Shown one piece after another: positions 35,755-45,900 of a stretch of DNA of 64,000 bases. Position 1 is the stretch's first letter. Each line of letters starts with the position of its first letter. The translations under genes and the position numbers were made by a program. Source of the DNA: Aliikangiella sp. G2MR2-5 (lineage in GTDB: Bacteria; Pseudomonadota; Gammaproteobacteria; Enterobacterales; Kangiellaceae); NCBI RefSeq assembly GCF_015687155.1, contig NZ_JADPQF010000003.1, positions 1-64,000 on the forward strand, written 5' to 3'. The notes beneath the pieces were generated by a model. It had not been told where the DNA came from, did no database searches, and saw only the letters and a list, made by a program, of their open reading frames with translations.

Positions 35755-37509
35755 ATGAAATTAATTAAATATGTCAGCATGCTTGGATTAGCTGCTGCAT
35801 CTCCTCTCGCATTTTCTCTTCAGGTCGATCAGTCTCAATATGTCTCTAACGCTTCAATCAGTGTTAATTCATTTGCACCTGTTGGTCAGTCTTTTTCACC
35901 TGCGCATAATTTGCTGAGTCAGGTTTCGTTAGAATTATTGGATGTTTCCACAGCTACCAACGGTAGTAATGCGCATGTCGTGCTAAGAGAATCCGATATT
36001 AGCGGTCCGATAATCGCTACTTCAGAAACAGTTTATTTAGAAGACTGCTTTAACTTTGAACAAGGTCCGGGATGCGGAACCGCTGGTGGTTATGGCAAAG
36101 CTATTCCATTTCAATTTGCCCAGGGCATAGAACTGACTCCGGGAAGTCAATATGTCATTGAGATCATCGTATCAGGCGACTCTGTTGGAGTTAACTACGC
36201 CTACAATGATGAATATGCAAATGGTGGAATGTATAAAGAGGGAGATATTCAATCCAATGATCTTTGGTTTGCTACTGCCAGCCAGCAAGAAAGTAATGAA
36301 AATATTCTGGTTTCAAATGGCGATCAGCTTTCAATTTATGATTCAGACGGAACCTTGTTATCCAGCGTAACAATTCCCAAAAACACAACTAACGAGTCTT
36401 CGAGGGACCTGTTTCAGCTAGGGGATGGCAAAATTGCAGTTTTCAACGGTACTTTCCAGCCAGTGTTGAGCGTACTTGAAGGAGAAAGCTGGAACCATTA
36501 TTCCTTCTCAGGTTGGAGTACAGCAAATAATATTTCGTACGGTGGAATAACTGCCTACCAAAACTATGTGTATGTTACCGATGGCTCTACTTCCGGAGCG
36601 AGTGAAAAAGGAATTGTTCGTTTTGATGTCGATAACGCCTTTGCTGCCTCCCGGTTTTTTACAAGTAATGAATATATTGATGTTACTTTGGGGCTGAATA
36701 ATAAGCTTTATGCATTGAGAAATACTTATGGTGATCTTGACGTCATCGATCCTGAAAGCATGACCATTCTGCAGAGTCTGGATCTGGGACATACTTCTTC
36801 TTCCAGAGCGGTAATTGCTGATGCCGAAGGTAATATTTACATGGCAAGTTGGAGCGGTAATGTTACCCATTTTTCGTCCGATGGAACCAGCATTAACTCG
36901 GTCAGTATTGGAGGCTCTCTATACGACATAGATATCAATTATCAGGGAGAGCTACTTGTCAGTGACCGAAATGGAACGGTAACGCGAATAGAGTCGAACC
37001 TGAATGTGATTGGTACTTTCAGTGCGGATGACTCTGGTGTTTTTGTCGCCTATGGTAATCAGTCACCGACCGATCCTGAGCCAAAGCCAGATTACTGTGA
37101 AGCTAAAGGAAATAATACTTATTACGAGTGGATTGAGGCTGTGAGCGTTAATGGTTTGTCAGTTCAGTCTGGAAATAATCAGGGATATTTTCTGGATGAG
37201 AATACTCTCTGGGAATTAAGTGCTAGTCAGGTTAATAGCTTGCAATTGATTCCTGGATTTGGCTCTAGTTCATATACGGAAAAATGGAATGTATGGGTTG
37301 ATGTAAATGACGATCATATATTTGAAGAGTCCGAAAAAGTTTACTCGGCTTCAAGTCGTTCTACACTAAACACTAATATTTCTTTAGCGGGAGCAACGCC
37401 AGGTAAAGTAAGAATGAGGATTTCAATGCAATATGGTTCCTATCCGCAAGCATGTGGTTCTTTTACTTATGGTGAAGTGGAAGACTTTGTTGTTAATATT
37501 ACAGAGTGA
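35755..37509 (+). CDS. Secreted protein with propeller and C-terminal GEVED-type domain, function unknown
   Basis: 584 residues; AAGGAAG before ATG; signal peptide MKLIKYVSMLGLAAASPLAFS. Residues 20-180 look like a beta-sandwich adhesion-type domain (FAPVGQSFSPAHNLLSQVSL). Residues 185-440 form propeller-like blades (GNIYMASWSGNVTHFSSDG, quoted as IYMASWSGNV). The last 130 residues (YCEAKGNNTYYEWIEAV to GEVEDFVVNI) are a GEVED domain, common at the end of secreted bacterial enzymes and binding proteins. There is no catalytic motif. It may bind a surface or polymer; this is inference. Confidence 0.7.
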   Translation: MKLIKYVSMLGLAAASPLAFSLQVDQSQYVSNASISVNSFAPVGQSFSPAHNLLSQVSLELLDVSTATNGSNAHVVLRESDISGPIIATSETVYLEDCFNFEQGPGCGTAGGYGKAIPFQFAQGIELTPGSQYVIEIIVSGDSVGVNYAYNDEYANGGMYKEGDIQSNDLWFATASQQESNENILVSNGDQLSIYDSDGTLLSSVTIPKNTTNESSRDLFQLGDGKIAVFNGTFQPVLSVLEGESWNHYSFSGWSTANNISYGGITAYQNYVYVTDGSTSGASEKGIVRFDVDNAFAASRFFTSNEYIDVTLGLNNKLYALRNTYGDLDVIDPESMTILQSLDLGHTSSSRAVIADAEGNIYMASWSGNVTHFSSDGTSINSVSIGGSLYDIDINYQGELLVSDRNGTVTRIESNLNVIGTFSADDSGVFVAYGNQSPTDPEPKPDYCEAKGNNTYYEWIEAVSVNGLSVQSGNNQGYFLDENTLWELSASQVNSLQLIPGFGSSSYTEKWNVWVDVNDDHIFEESEKVYSASSRSTLNTNISLAGATPGKVRMRISMQYGSYPQACGSFTYGEVEDFVVNITE

Positions 37510-37520
37510 ACACTGGCTAT

Positions 37521-37554
37521 AAAAAAGAGAGAGTAGTTATTGATAACTACTCTC
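37521..37554 (-). terminator. Terminator facing the minus strand
   Basis: GAGAGTAGTTAT and ATAACTACTCTC are a perfect 12-bp stem with a TG loop. The A-run at 37521-37526 becomes a T-run in the minus direction, so it fits the unknown minus-strand gene ending at 37648; it may also stop the plus-strand gene. Confidence 0.75.
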
Positions 37555-37590
37555 CGACGGTCTTAAAAATACGTTGACAGTTGGTTTAAG

Positions 37591-37630
37591 GGATAGCTTT
37601 GTTTAAAGGATAGCTTTGTTTAAAGAATAG
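37591..37630 (+). repeat. 17-bp tandem repeat, 2.4 copies
   Basis: GGATAGCTTTGTTTAAA occurs at 37591-37607 and 37608-37624, followed by a partial third copy. It lies between two convergent genes. Confidence 0.85.
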
Positions 37631-37647
37631 TCTGATGCCAAAGGGAT

Positions 37648-38448
37648 CTAGTCCCAGCGATTGAATACCAGATGCATGGTATTATCAGCATCAGTCACAA
37701 AAATAAAGTAACCTGCTCCGGTTGTCGGCAAGCCGCAGATTGTCGGTTTATTATTTCTGGCAAAACATTGCATACCTGCGGCTAAGTGCGCGGCAGTTTC
37801 ATATTGGCAAGTGTTATCAGATTGAGACAGACCTTTCACCAGATCACGACTGGTTCGGGCCATTACGTAGCGCAAGTCACCAAATCGTCGATAGCTTTTT
37901 GCATCAAGCAAGTAGCTCTGGCTATCCCACAAGCCGTTTAAAATTCCGTCGTAGCACATTTCAGGCATAGGCACCCAGAGCGATTCGTTATCATTGTTAG
38001 TATCGATTTCAGGAAATTTGGAATAGTCGCCGTCGTACTCGGTGAGAATGATATTAGTTGAATCTACATAATCCTTTACCAGGATAAACTCTCCCGCATC
38101 ACTAGGTACAATACAAACGTCGCTACCAGCGATTTTTTTACAGGTAATTGTTTCGCGATTCATCGGTTGGGAAAATTGATTACAACTCGAATTCGCCGGT
38201 GCGAACAGTTTAGTCATTTCTGCTAGCGCCGCTACGGCAAAGTCACGCTTATCTTCGTACTCATAGTAAAAATCAGAGTAGATGTTATACACCCGGGCAT
38301 CTTTGGTGTTAGCGGTTTGCATATCTGTCAGACAACGAGATAAGGAAGGAACAGAAAAGTCAGCAGCCATTGAAAGCCCTGATGAAAGCGCAATCATTAG
38401 TGATGGAATGAAGTGAGATAAATGAATTCTTAAGAACGAAAATTTCAT
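37648..38448 (-). CDS. Secreted Cys-rich protein of unknown function
   Basis: ATG 38448 is chosen (AGG upstream and a signal peptide ending SGLSMAAD); the frame is open to 38484. The 266-residue product has eight or so Cys spread through the mature part (RCLTDM, SSCNQF, ITCKKI, DVCIVP, EMCYDG, NTCQYE, MQCFAR, TICGLP), suggesting disulfides. I recognise no family. The C-terminus (GAGYFIFVTDADNTMHLVFNRWD, in part) looks like a compact beta domain. Confidence 0.65.
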   Translation of the reverse strand: MKFSFLRIHLSHFIPSLMIALSSGLSMAADFSVPSLSRCLTDMQTANTKDARVYNIYSDFYYEYEDKRDFAVAALAEMTKLFAPANSSCNQFSQPMNRETITCKKIAGSDVCIVPSDAGEFILVKDYVDSTNIILTEYDGDYSKFPEIDTNNDNESLWVPMPEMCYDGILNGLWDSQSYLLDAKSYRRFGDLRYVMARTSRDLVKGLSQSDNTCQYETAAHLAAGMQCFARNNKPTICGLPTTGAGYFIFVTDADNTMHLVFNRWD

Positions 38449-38871
38449 TAGTAGTACCTGATTGTTGAAAAAAGCAGAAATCATATAGACAAAAAATCGA
38501 TTTTGCCTTGCTAATTGAAATTTTATCTTTTCTTGAGATTGCCGAAAGAGTCTAACAATCTGGATGATAAAAACTGATGGTTTCCGCTCTCGAAGGAATG
38601 GGTGTTAAAAGTCTGATGCGAAAACTAATATCTCGTAAGGTAAAGGTTAATAACTTTTTTACATTGCTAGCTACGATATGCATAACAGATTCTATTTCTC
38701 ATCCTGTAAATAAAAAATATTTCTTTGCTGCTATTTTTCCAGGACTATAGTTATTTTAACAAGTAAATATTGGTTTCGGTATTTCCCTGTTTCTATATTC
38801 TTTTATGAGATGCAAAAGCGTTTGCCAAATCTCTGCTGTTGATCTTAATTCAGAATGGATGGTAATGATTT
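38449..38871. other. Divergent intergenic region before the chemotaxis receptor gene
   Basis: About 420 AT-rich bases without an ORF or marked repeat. It should hold promoters for both flanking genes. Confidence 0.45.
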
Positions 38872-40356
38872 ATGGACATGAGAGTAATAACTTCGATTAA
38901 ACGGAGTACTGATCTTTTAATTCGCTGGATGGTGGTTGGTGCATGGGGCTTAAGTTTTGTCTATGCCAATGTATACGGAACATGGCTAGAAGCAATCGTG
39001 TTAGGCGGCGTTCTGGCGGTGCCGGCATTTATTTTCGCTACGCTTAGAGCCGGGGAAGCACTAACTCGTCATGTGTTAACTGTTAGCCTGTTAGGTCTGG
39101 TTGCTCTACATGTTCAGCAGCTAAACGGAATGGTCGAAGCTCACTTTGGATTTTTCGTGGTAACTGCTTTTCTTTTTATCTATAAAGACTGGAAGCTTTT
39201 TGCAACGGTACTCACTGTTGGTGTAATACATCATGGTAGTTTCTATCTGTTGCAAAAAGCGGATACCGGCATTGTGGTTTTTAATCAAAGTAATTCGACT
39301 TTATGGGTTCTCTTTCAACACGCTTTTTATCTCGCTTTAGAATGTATCGTCCTGGCCAAGGCTGCGGTTTCATCTTCATTAGAAGCTGAACTGGTAAGTA
39401 CCTTGTCTCGGATTACTCAGAGTGGAAAGGGGCTGGACTTTCGAATCCGAGATGCTAATTCAGATAACATTTATGTACGACATTTGAATAGTATGGTGCA
39501 ACAAACAAGCTCGGCTCTGGGAAATGTTAAAGGCGCCAGTGAGTCTATGAAGTCGACTGTTAACGACGTATCAGGCGCTATGCAAAGCTATCGAAATAAA
39601 TCTGAATTACAGCGTTCCCAGACAGTCAGCATTGCATCTGCCACTCAACAAATGTCTGATACTTTTAGACATATGGTGGAAGATGTATCAAGCGTATACG
39701 AAAAAGTGAATGCTTCTGTTGATAAGCAAACTAAAGTGAGTGAAGCAATGCAGCTCTCTAAAAACGCTATTTCTCAACTAAAAAGCAAGATCGAAAAAGC
39801 GAATGATACAATTATTGAACTGTCGAGCCATAGCCATAGAATCGGTCGAGTGCTCGATGTGATTCAATCGATTTCAGAGCAAACAAATTTATTGGCACTT
39901 AATGCGGCAATTGAAGCTGCTAGAGCTGGAGACGCTGGACGAGGTTTTGCTGTGGTAGCTGATGAAGTCAGAACATTAGCCATGAAAACGCGAGAGTCCA
40001 TTGACGAAATTCAGACTACGATTAATTGTGTTCAGGAAGGAGGGGAAAAGGCGGTTGAAGAAATGCGTCATTGTAACCAATTTATCGAAGACAGTGTGGG
40101 ACAAACTGACCATGCCAATGCGCAATTATACGAAGCGACCACTCTGATAAATGAGCTGGCTCAGATAAATGAGTCCTTTGTTTCTTCTATCAGTCAACAA
40201 AGCCAGGCTGCCCAGGAAATTGCGGAAAAAGTGGGCGCAATACGGCAAGGAGTGGAAGATTCGAATTCTGATATTGAGCAGATTGGTTTTGCGATCAACG
40301 ATATTGAACAAGGTTCTGTGCATTTATCGGAACAGCTACGCCATTTTGTTGTTTAA
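38872..40356 (+). CDS. Methyl-accepting chemotaxis protein with integral-membrane sensor region
   Basis: 494 residues. Residues 15-165 contain about six membrane helices and no large periplasmic domain, so it probably senses a signal within or near the membrane. The cytoplasmic signalling hairpin (about 240-494) has the conserved tip [22 protein letters not shown] followed by [15 protein letters not shown] (quoted as motifs), which contacts CheA and CheW. Receptors of this type report on flagellar direction or other Che-like outputs. The motAB genes are 15 kb downstream; no che genes are in the window. Confidence 0.9.
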   Translation: MDMRVITSIKRSTDLLIRWMVVGAWGLSFVYANVYGTWLEAIVLGGVLAVPAFIFATLRAGEALTRHVLTVSLLGLVALHVQQLNGMVEAHFGFFVVTAFLFIYKDWKLFATVLTVGVIHHGSFYLLQKADTGIVVFNQSNSTLWVLFQHAFYLALECIVLAKAAVSSSLEAELVSTLSRITQSGKGLDFRIRDANSDNIYVRHLNSMVQQTSSALGNVKGASESMKSTVNDVSGAMQSYRNKSELQRSQTVSIASATQQMSDTFRHMVEDVSSVYEKVNASVDKQTKVSEAMQLSKNAISQLKSKIEKANDTIIELSSHSHRIGRVLDVIQSISEQTNLLALNAAIEAARAGDAGRGFAVVADEVRTLAMKTRESIDEIQTTINCVQEGGEKAVEEMRHCNQFIEDSVGQTDHANAQLYEATTLINELAQINESFVSSISQQSQAAQEIAEKVGAIRQGVEDSNSDIEQIGFAINDIEQGSVHLSEQLRHFVV

Positions 40357-40392
40357 AATGAAAAACAGAAGCTTGCGAATTATAGGTGTTTT

Positions 40393-40980
40393 GTGGTGAT
40401 TCGTTTTGTAAGCGCCAGAAATTTGATATTTGCTAGCATATGGGTTGGCTTGATTGTTCTGTTTTTCTGGATTTTTTTTGCTCGCTCTATTAATTATTTT
40501 GGTCAACACAAAAATCTGGAACTACAGCCTTCATGGGAGTCGAAAGACCGGCAGTTTGAAAAACTACTTGTCCAGATGAACTTGAAGAAAAAGAACATTA
40601 TTCTACACCTGGTTGATCCTGACTGTTCCTGTAGTCGTTTTAGTATTAACTATGTAAAAGGGTTATTAAGTAACAATGACTACTCTGATTTTACTCAATA
40701 TGTTTTCATACCACCCGGCAAGGAAAATAGTTTATTTCCAGCAGGAATTACTCTTTCAGAAAATAACTATCAGCTTCTAAAGCAACTAATACCGTCGACT
40801 CCGGCAGCCCTTATATGGTCTCAGGCGAGCAAAAAAGTGGCGTTTATCGGAGCTCATACTTCAGGGGAAATTTGTGGTCAGGGTAAATCCAATCTTGAAA
40901 TTGTAGTGGCTAATCTCAAACGAAATGTTAACCCGAAATATTTCCCATTTTTTCAAAAGGGTTGTTTTTGCTCAACTTGA
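40393..40980 (+). CDS. Membrane-anchored thioredoxin-fold-like protein (DUF6436-like)
   Basis: 195 residues starting at GTG 40393, 37 bases after the chemotaxis receptor. One N-terminal membrane helix (LIFASIWVGLIVLFFWIFFA) is followed by a domain with LHLVDPDCSCSRFSINYV, a Cys-x-Cys at the position of the thioredoxin active site, and a C-terminal GCFCST. The family (DUF6436) is uncharacterised. It may be a redox protein or only keep the fold. Confidence 0.65.
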   Translation: MVIRFVSARNLIFASIWVGLIVLFFWIFFARSINYFGQHKNLELQPSWESKDRQFEKLLVQMNLKKKNIILHLVDPDCSCSRFSINYVKGLLSNNDYSDFTQYVFIPPGKENSLFPAGITLSENNYQLLKQLIPSTPAALIWSQASKKVAFIGAHTSGEICGQGKSNLEIVVANLKRNVNPKYFPFFQKGCFCST

Positions 40981-41106
40981 GCCGAGCTGAGTATGATTGC
41001 TGACACATTACTTTTACGACAAGTAACACTTTACCGATTGATTTCCTCTTCAAAAACAGATTAGATTCCCTTTTTAAAGTACTGAACTAATAAGGAATAG
41101 GCTTCT

Positions 41107-41913
41107 GTGAACAAAAAGTTATCTGTTCATCATTCCCATTGCAAAAATTGCCAAACACAACTACTAGGAACATTTTGTAGTCACTGTGGCCAGAAAGATA
41201 AAGAGTATCAACCCACATTTACGAATATGATTCAGACGTTGTGGGATGACTTTGTTGCAGTCGATGCAAAGCTGCTAAATACTATTAAAGCGGTTTTTAT
41301 ACCGGGCAAATATGCAGCTGACTGGCTGGAAGGAAAGCAGAACCGCTATGTACCACCGATAAGAATGTACATCGTAGTATCAATGCTGTTTGCCATTGTA
41401 AGCTATGTAGAGTCGAACTACTTTCAACAACAGCCCTTGGGGAGTGGTGCGTTACAAGGGTTTATTCATGGGTATTCAGACCACAAACAACTGCCCTATG
41501 AATACCAGATTATCCAACTGGTGACCTTATTGATTCTTCCGCTGACAGTGATTTCAGCTCAAATATTTAACCGAAAATCAAAAGTTATTGTTAGTGTAAT
41601 ATTTTCCATTTGCCTTTCCATTACGATAATGTTTTTCTTTATGTTTGCCGAGGCTTTATCATTGGCTATACCAGAAAAAATGACTGAGCTGGTCTTACTT
41701 TTTCTTATATCTCTCTTTACACTGGTTTCTGTTAGAACCGTTTACAAAATAAGTCTTGTTGGCGCAATTTTTAAAACACTGGCCTGGCTACTTCTCAATT
41801 TCGCTCTTGTCGCTTCAGTTACTATTATTTCGATAGGTTATTATGAAGCTCACTTCGAAGAAGTAAAGACTATGCAAGCGGAACCACAAAATTCTGTTTT
41901 AGATAAGCGCTAA
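41107..41913 (+). CDS. DUF3667-type membrane protein with N-terminal zinc ribbon
   Basis: 268 residues from GTG 41107, with AAGGAAT upstream. HCKNCQTQLLGTFCSHCGQK is a two-CxxC zinc ribbon; it is followed by TFTNMIQTLWDDFVAVDAKLLNT and FIPGKYAADWLEGKQNRYVPP, the DUF3667 signature, then about five membrane helices. Function is unknown in all members I know of. Confidence 0.8.
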   Translation: MNKKLSVHHSHCKNCQTQLLGTFCSHCGQKDKEYQPTFTNMIQTLWDDFVAVDAKLLNTIKAVFIPGKYAADWLEGKQNRYVPPIRMYIVVSMLFAIVSYVESNYFQQQPLGSGALQGFIHGYSDHKQLPYEYQIIQLVTLLILPLTVISAQIFNRKSKVIVSVIFSICLSITIMFFFMFAEALSLAIPEKMTELVLLFLISLFTLVSVRTVYKISLVGAIFKTLAWLLLNFALVASVTIISIGYYEAHFEEVKTMQAEPQNSVLDKR

Positions 41914-41945
41914 CTAAAAATTGCACTAGCAATATAAAGTATGAA

Positions 41946-41978
41946 CTATCGCGAACTCGCGATAGCTCGCTATGAGCT
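41946..41978. repeat. Cluster of overlapping inverted repeats
   Basis: CTATCGCGA and TCGCGATAG (9 bp, 2-base spacer, 41946-41965) overlap ATAGC/GCTAT (41962-41973) and AGCTC/GAGCT (41964-41978). The three hairpins are mutually exclusive. The cluster is GC-rich within an AT-rich gap, 32 bases after the DUF3667 stop, and lacks a T-run. Confidence 0.7.
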
Positions 41979-42124
41979 GAATAGACATTTATCTCTTCTG
42001 GTAATTGATTATCGCAAGTACTCTCTTCTACATTGAACCAGTTCAGCAGGTGTAACCAGGTTAAAGGGTGACGAGCTGAGCAAACTGATATTTAAATGCA
42101 GTTATATATTACAAGGAGAGAATC

Positions 42125-42853
42125 ATGTTACGAAAACTAATTGCAGTAGTCTTTTTATTTGTTGGCAGCTCACTGTCGGCTGATCCTGTTCAAGATTTAT
42201 CGATGAATAACTATAAGGCCGGATGGTATCCAAACTTCTATAAGGGAAATGGTCCCTTAACCTGTCAAAGAACATGTAAGGCATGGGTCGGGAGTGACCG
42301 CGAGCACGAAAAAAGTAATGAGATTGATGGGCAAACTGAAGAAACCTCAGTGTGTAAAATAACGAATAAAGATGAAATAATCATTGAAGGCCTAAATGAA
42401 CCTGGCTCACACTGGCTTTATGGTAATCAGTTTGATGATTATCCGGTATGCCATGTTTTACCAATAGGTATCGAGCCAGTTCGTAAAAAAGCGTTTATGT
42501 GTCTTTGTGTGACTCCGGACAAATGCACCGATGCGGATTTAATCATCAGTAATATCTATGATCCTGTATGGGACTGGACTACAGGACAATCGGTCGTTAA
42601 GGTTGACGTAACCAATATCGGCTCCAGTGCCGCCGGTAACTTTTCAACACGAGTTTCAGACCCTGGAACCGGTGCTTCATCTGCAGTGGTCTCTGCAGGT
42701 CTTGCTGCGGGCTCGACTGCGACACTGGTATTTTATTTTAATTATTGGCTATTTGATCCGGATGCAGAGCTTCATGCTGAAGTGGATACATTGAATGAAG
42801 TTGTCGAATGTGACGAAGAGAATAATAAGAAAATCTACTTTAAGCAGGGATGA
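42125..42853 (+). CDS. Secreted protein with C-terminal CARDB-like domain
   Basis: 242 residues; AAGGAGAG before ATG; signal peptide MLRKLIAVVFLFVGSSLSA. Residues 25-135 carry several Cys and a YPNFYKGNGPLTCQRTCKAWVG segment (seen as LTCQRTCKAW) common to small secreted marine proteins. Residues 140-238 are a CARDB-type Ig fold (DLIISNIYDPVWDWTTGQ, VDVTNIGSSAAGNF, ending VVECDEENN). Probably an adhesin-like or binding protein; no enzyme motif. Confidence 0.75.
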   Translation: MLRKLIAVVFLFVGSSLSADPVQDLSMNNYKAGWYPNFYKGNGPLTCQRTCKAWVGSDREHEKSNEIDGQTEETSVCKITNKDEIIIEGLNEPGSHWLYGNQFDDYPVCHVLPIGIEPVRKKAFMCLCVTPDKCTDADLIISNIYDPVWDWTTGQSVVKVDVTNIGSSAAGNFSTRVSDPGTGASSAVVSAGLAAGSTATLVFYFNYWLFDPDAELHAEVDTLNEVVECDEENNKKIYFKQG

Positions 42854-42881
42854 TTGGTTTCTGTCTATAACTTTAGCAGCT

Positions 42882-42918
42882 AGTGTAGTCCTACAGGCTA
42901 GTCGGACTACACTTTTTA
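42882..42918 (+). terminator. Rho-independent terminator after the CARDB protein gene
   Basis: AGTGTAGTCC and GGACTACACT pair perfectly over a 12-base loop, followed by TTTT. Confidence 0.85.
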
Positions 42919-43105
42919 CGCTTTTATTTGCGTTAGTTGGCAGGAATTCAAATACTTTAGTTATTTTTTCTAGCAAATTGTTGCTTTGAGGAAGGTGTCA
43001 CAGAGCTGTACAAAAAGTGTTCGCAAGCAAAGTTTTTTCTTCTTATCACCGTTAGAAAAGTTCAATATTGTTACTGAACTATTCGCTCTAATCAGGAGAA
43101 CTGTT

Positions 43106-43321
43106 ATGACATACCCTACAATCGAGGATAAAATTTTAGATGATGGTCGGATTAGCGACTGGTTGGCAGGGCAAATCAAGGTGACTCGAGAACTGGATCT
43201 TTCGCAGGCGATAGATGATGTCAGGAAACTACAGGTGATTCTTGATAAACGTATGGATAGAAAAATACAAGAACGTAAAACCTTTAAAACCCAAGTTGAT
43301 TTGAAAGTCATCGATCTATAA
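43106..43321 (+). CDS. Small acidic-basic helical protein of unknown function
   Basis: ATG 43106 has AGGAGAAC six bases upstream, which decides it over an in-frame ATG at 42986. The 71-residue product (MTYPTIEDKILDDGRISDWL...) is highly charged and predicted helical, without a signal peptide or Cys. No family recognised. It converges on amtB. Confidence 0.6.
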   Translation: MTYPTIEDKILDDGRISDWLAGQIKVTRELDLSQAIDDVRKLQVILDKRMDRKIQERKTFKTQVDLKVIDL

Positions 43322-43395
43322 ATCAATGCCCATCAGACGTTAAGCAACAGAATAACTATGTTGTTTTGATACGGTTGTTTTTATATGAAACTATC

Positions 43396-43438
43396 GTGAA
43401 ACGGAATAGTTGCGAACCGGAATAGTAGCGAACCAGAA
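43396..43438 (+). repeat. 16-bp tandem repeat, about 2.7 degenerate copies
   Basis: The unit is approximately GCGAACCGGAATAGTA. It lies between the small helical gene and amtB, just before a 7-bp hairpin. Confidence 0.75.
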
Positions 43439-43455
43439 GACTCCGGCTGGAGTCT
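43438..43455 (-). terminator. Short hairpin downstream of amtB
   Basis: AGACTCC and GGAGTCT form a 7-bp stem around GGCT, 21 bases beyond the amtB stop. The following T-run in the minus direction is weak, so termination here is tentative. Confidence 0.45.
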
Positions 43456-43475
43456 CCCACAACGTATTTCCTTTT

Positions 43476-44738
43476 CTATTTGCTACTGGAGAACTCAGGG
43501 TAGGCTTCCATTCCGCATTCTGATAAATCGACGCCTGAAAGTTCTTCTTCTTCACTGACGCGAATACCCACCAGTTTTTTGATCACAAACCAGGCGGCAA
43601 CGCTGGCGACAAACACCCAGATGAAAATAGTTAGTGCACCGACTAGTTGGCCAACAAATGTCGCTTCAGGATCAGTCAATAGCACAGCAAAAATTCCCCA
43701 CAGTCCTACGACGCCGTGTACCGATATGGCGCCTACAGGGTCATCTATTTTTAGCTTATCCAGTCCTACGATACTGAGAACGACCAGTACGCCGCCCACC
43801 ATGCCTATGAGTGTTGCCGATACCGCTGTTGGATCCGCGGGCTCAGCTGTAATTGCAACCAGTCCCGCCAGGGCGCCATTAAGAGCCATTGTAAGGTCAG
43901 CTTTTCCAAAGAGAATTCTGGCGGTTAATAGCGCAGCAATCAAGCCACCGCAAGCAGCAGCGTTGGTATTAAGAAAAACATTCGCTACTTCGTTTGCGAC
44001 CGCTATTCCTCCAAGTTTTAGTGTGGAGCCACCATTGAATCCGAACCAGCCCATCCATAAGATAAACGTGCCTAATGTTGCTAGCGGTAGATTGGCTCCT
44101 GGTATGGCTGTTACCTGTCCCTTGCTAGTGTATTTGCCTTTTCGCGGACCCAACAGTAAGACGCCTGCTAAGGCTGCGGCAGCGCCCGCCATATGAACAA
44201 TACCTGAACCGGCATAATCGCTATAGCTTAAGCTATAGAGTCCGAATACACTTTTCTCACCCCAGGTCCATCCTCCTTCAAGCGGATAGATAAGGCCTGT
44301 CATGAATACGGCGAACAAAAGGAAGGACCAGAGTTTCATTCTTTCTGCCACTGCCCCTGAAACAATCGACATCGCCGTGGCAACAAAGACTACCTGAAAG
44401 AAAAAATCTGAGGCGCTTGAATAGACAGAGTCGCCATCAAAACCATTTGCGGTTGAAGCATCCAAAGCGGCCTTTACGTCGAGGTTGGCCACCGTATCGA
44501 CGCCCGACAAGAACCAGCCGCCACCGTACATTAGTTCATATCCGCATATCATGTACATGGTGCAAGCTATCGCAAATAGTGCGACGTTTTTCGTTAGAAT
44601 TTCAGTTGTGTTTTTGGCTCGAACCAGACCCGCTTCTAGCATTGCAAATCCTGCTGCCATCCACATAACCAGTGCGCCCATCACTAAAAAATAAAATGTA
44701 TCAATTGCATATTGCAATTCAAAAATTTGTTCCTGCAT
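43476..44738 (-). CDS. amtB: Ammonium transporter AmtB
   Basis: 420 residues with about 11-12 membrane helices. Family segments are clear: MWMAAGFAMLEAGLVRAKN, GSGIVHMAGAAAAL (pore His region), WMGWFGFNGGS and HGVVGLWG. It carries ammonium into the cell at low external concentration and is blocked by the PII protein. There is no cleaved signal peptide. GGGAG precedes the start. It lies 60 bases downstream of glnK in the same direction, the classical glnK-amtB pair. Confidence 0.97.
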   Translation of the reverse strand: MQEQIFELQYAIDTFYFLVMGALVMWMAAGFAMLEAGLVRAKNTTEILTKNVALFAIACTMYMICGYELMYGGGWFLSGVDTVANLDVKAALDASTANGFDGDSVYSSASDFFFQVVFVATAMSIVSGAVAERMKLWSFLLFAVFMTGLIYPLEGGWTWGEKSVFGLYSLSYSDYAGSGIVHMAGAAAALAGVLLLGPRKGKYTSKGQVTAIPGANLPLATLGTFILWMGWFGFNGGSTLKLGGIAVANEVANVFLNTNAAACGGLIAALLTARILFGKADLTMALNGALAGLVAITAEPADPTAVSATLIGMVGGVLVVLSIVGLDKLKIDDPVGAISVHGVVGLWGIFAVLLTDPEATFVGQLVGALTIFIWVFVASVAAWFVIKKLVGIRVSEEEELSGVDLSECGMEAYPEFSSSK

Positions 44739-44798
44739 TGCAGTACTCCCAAGAATTAATATTTCAATGAGTAATTCATTGATTGCTGGTGTTTTTAG

Positions 44799-45143
<345 letters not shown>

Positions 45144-45179
45144 TTACCTGTTAGATGGTTTAATTTTTCTGGATAAAAA

Positions 45180-45863
45180 CTAAAGATCAAAAGACTTACT
45201 TATATCCAAATAGATATAACCATCATCTTGTGACCCAATAAGGTCATCGCTTTTTATGCCAAGGTGCAAACTGGCAGACACTTCGTTAGCTAACTCAGAA
45301 CTAAAAGAAACTTCAGCCCAGGTCCAACTCGCATCGTCAAGATCGCTGTAGTCACCTGCACCAAGTGTGAGTTCAAAAGCGGAGTGGCTGTAGGTTGCAA
45401 CAAATACCGAATAGTCTTCAGCGATAGCACCGTCGTCATCGTCACCGCTGATCAGATCGAAAGAAAAGTCGCCGTAAGTTAAATTGAGAGAAAGTTCCTG
45501 TTCAAAGTCGCTGACGTAAGTGTATTCATAACGTGTGTATCCGACTGACCAGGAAAAAGAATCATACTCTTTACCGTAGCCGAGGTAGTAATCAGTTTCT
45601 AGTCCATCGTTACCGCCGGTGGAATCATCAATCCACCAGGTACCGGCATAAAAGCCGTCCTGGCTATAGTCGACACTGGCGTACGCGCCGCCATCACCCA
45701 GATTCCAACCTCGAAAATAGTAGTCGGATACAAAGCCGCCGGTCATGGTTACATCCGCAAAAACTGTTTGGCAAAGTAGTAAACTAATTAAACAGGAGGT
45801 TTTGAGTAGAAAATTCTTCGAGTTTGTTGGACAAACATTTATTTTTTTATTGGTGCTCTTCAT
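45180..45863 (-). CDS. TorF-family putative outer-membrane porin
   Basis: 227 residues; AGGGGAAA before ATG; signal peptide ends QTVFADV. VTMTGGFVSDYYFRGW at the mature N-terminus, alternating aromatic strands and the final YLDISKSFDL are typical of the TIGR02001/TorF family of small barrels that often accompany glnK-amtB. It may help ammonium or another small nitrogen compound cross the outer membrane; this is inferred from linkage. It is the first gene of the glnK-amtB unit and is fronted by a sigma54-type promoter. Confidence 0.85.
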   Translation of the reverse strand: MKSTNKKINVCPTNSKNFLLKTSCLISLLLCQTVFADVTMTGGFVSDYYFRGWNLGDGGAYASVDYSQDGFYAGTWWIDDSTGGNDGLETDYYLGYGKEYDSFSWSVGYTRYEYTYVSDFEQELSLNLTYGDFSFDLISGDDDDGAIAEDYSVFVATYSHSAFELTLGAGDYSDLDDASWTWAEVSFSSELANEVSASLHLGIKSDDLIGSQDDGYIYLDISKSFDL

Positions 45864-45900
45864 TGGTTTCCCCTTTATTGGTCTGAATGCACCTTCGCTA

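Noticed and set aside
43579-44196. 205-residue plus-strand ORF over amtB
   Set aside because: Antisense to a clear amtB; composition is low-complexity Ser/Pro/Thr/Ala and no ribosome site is present.
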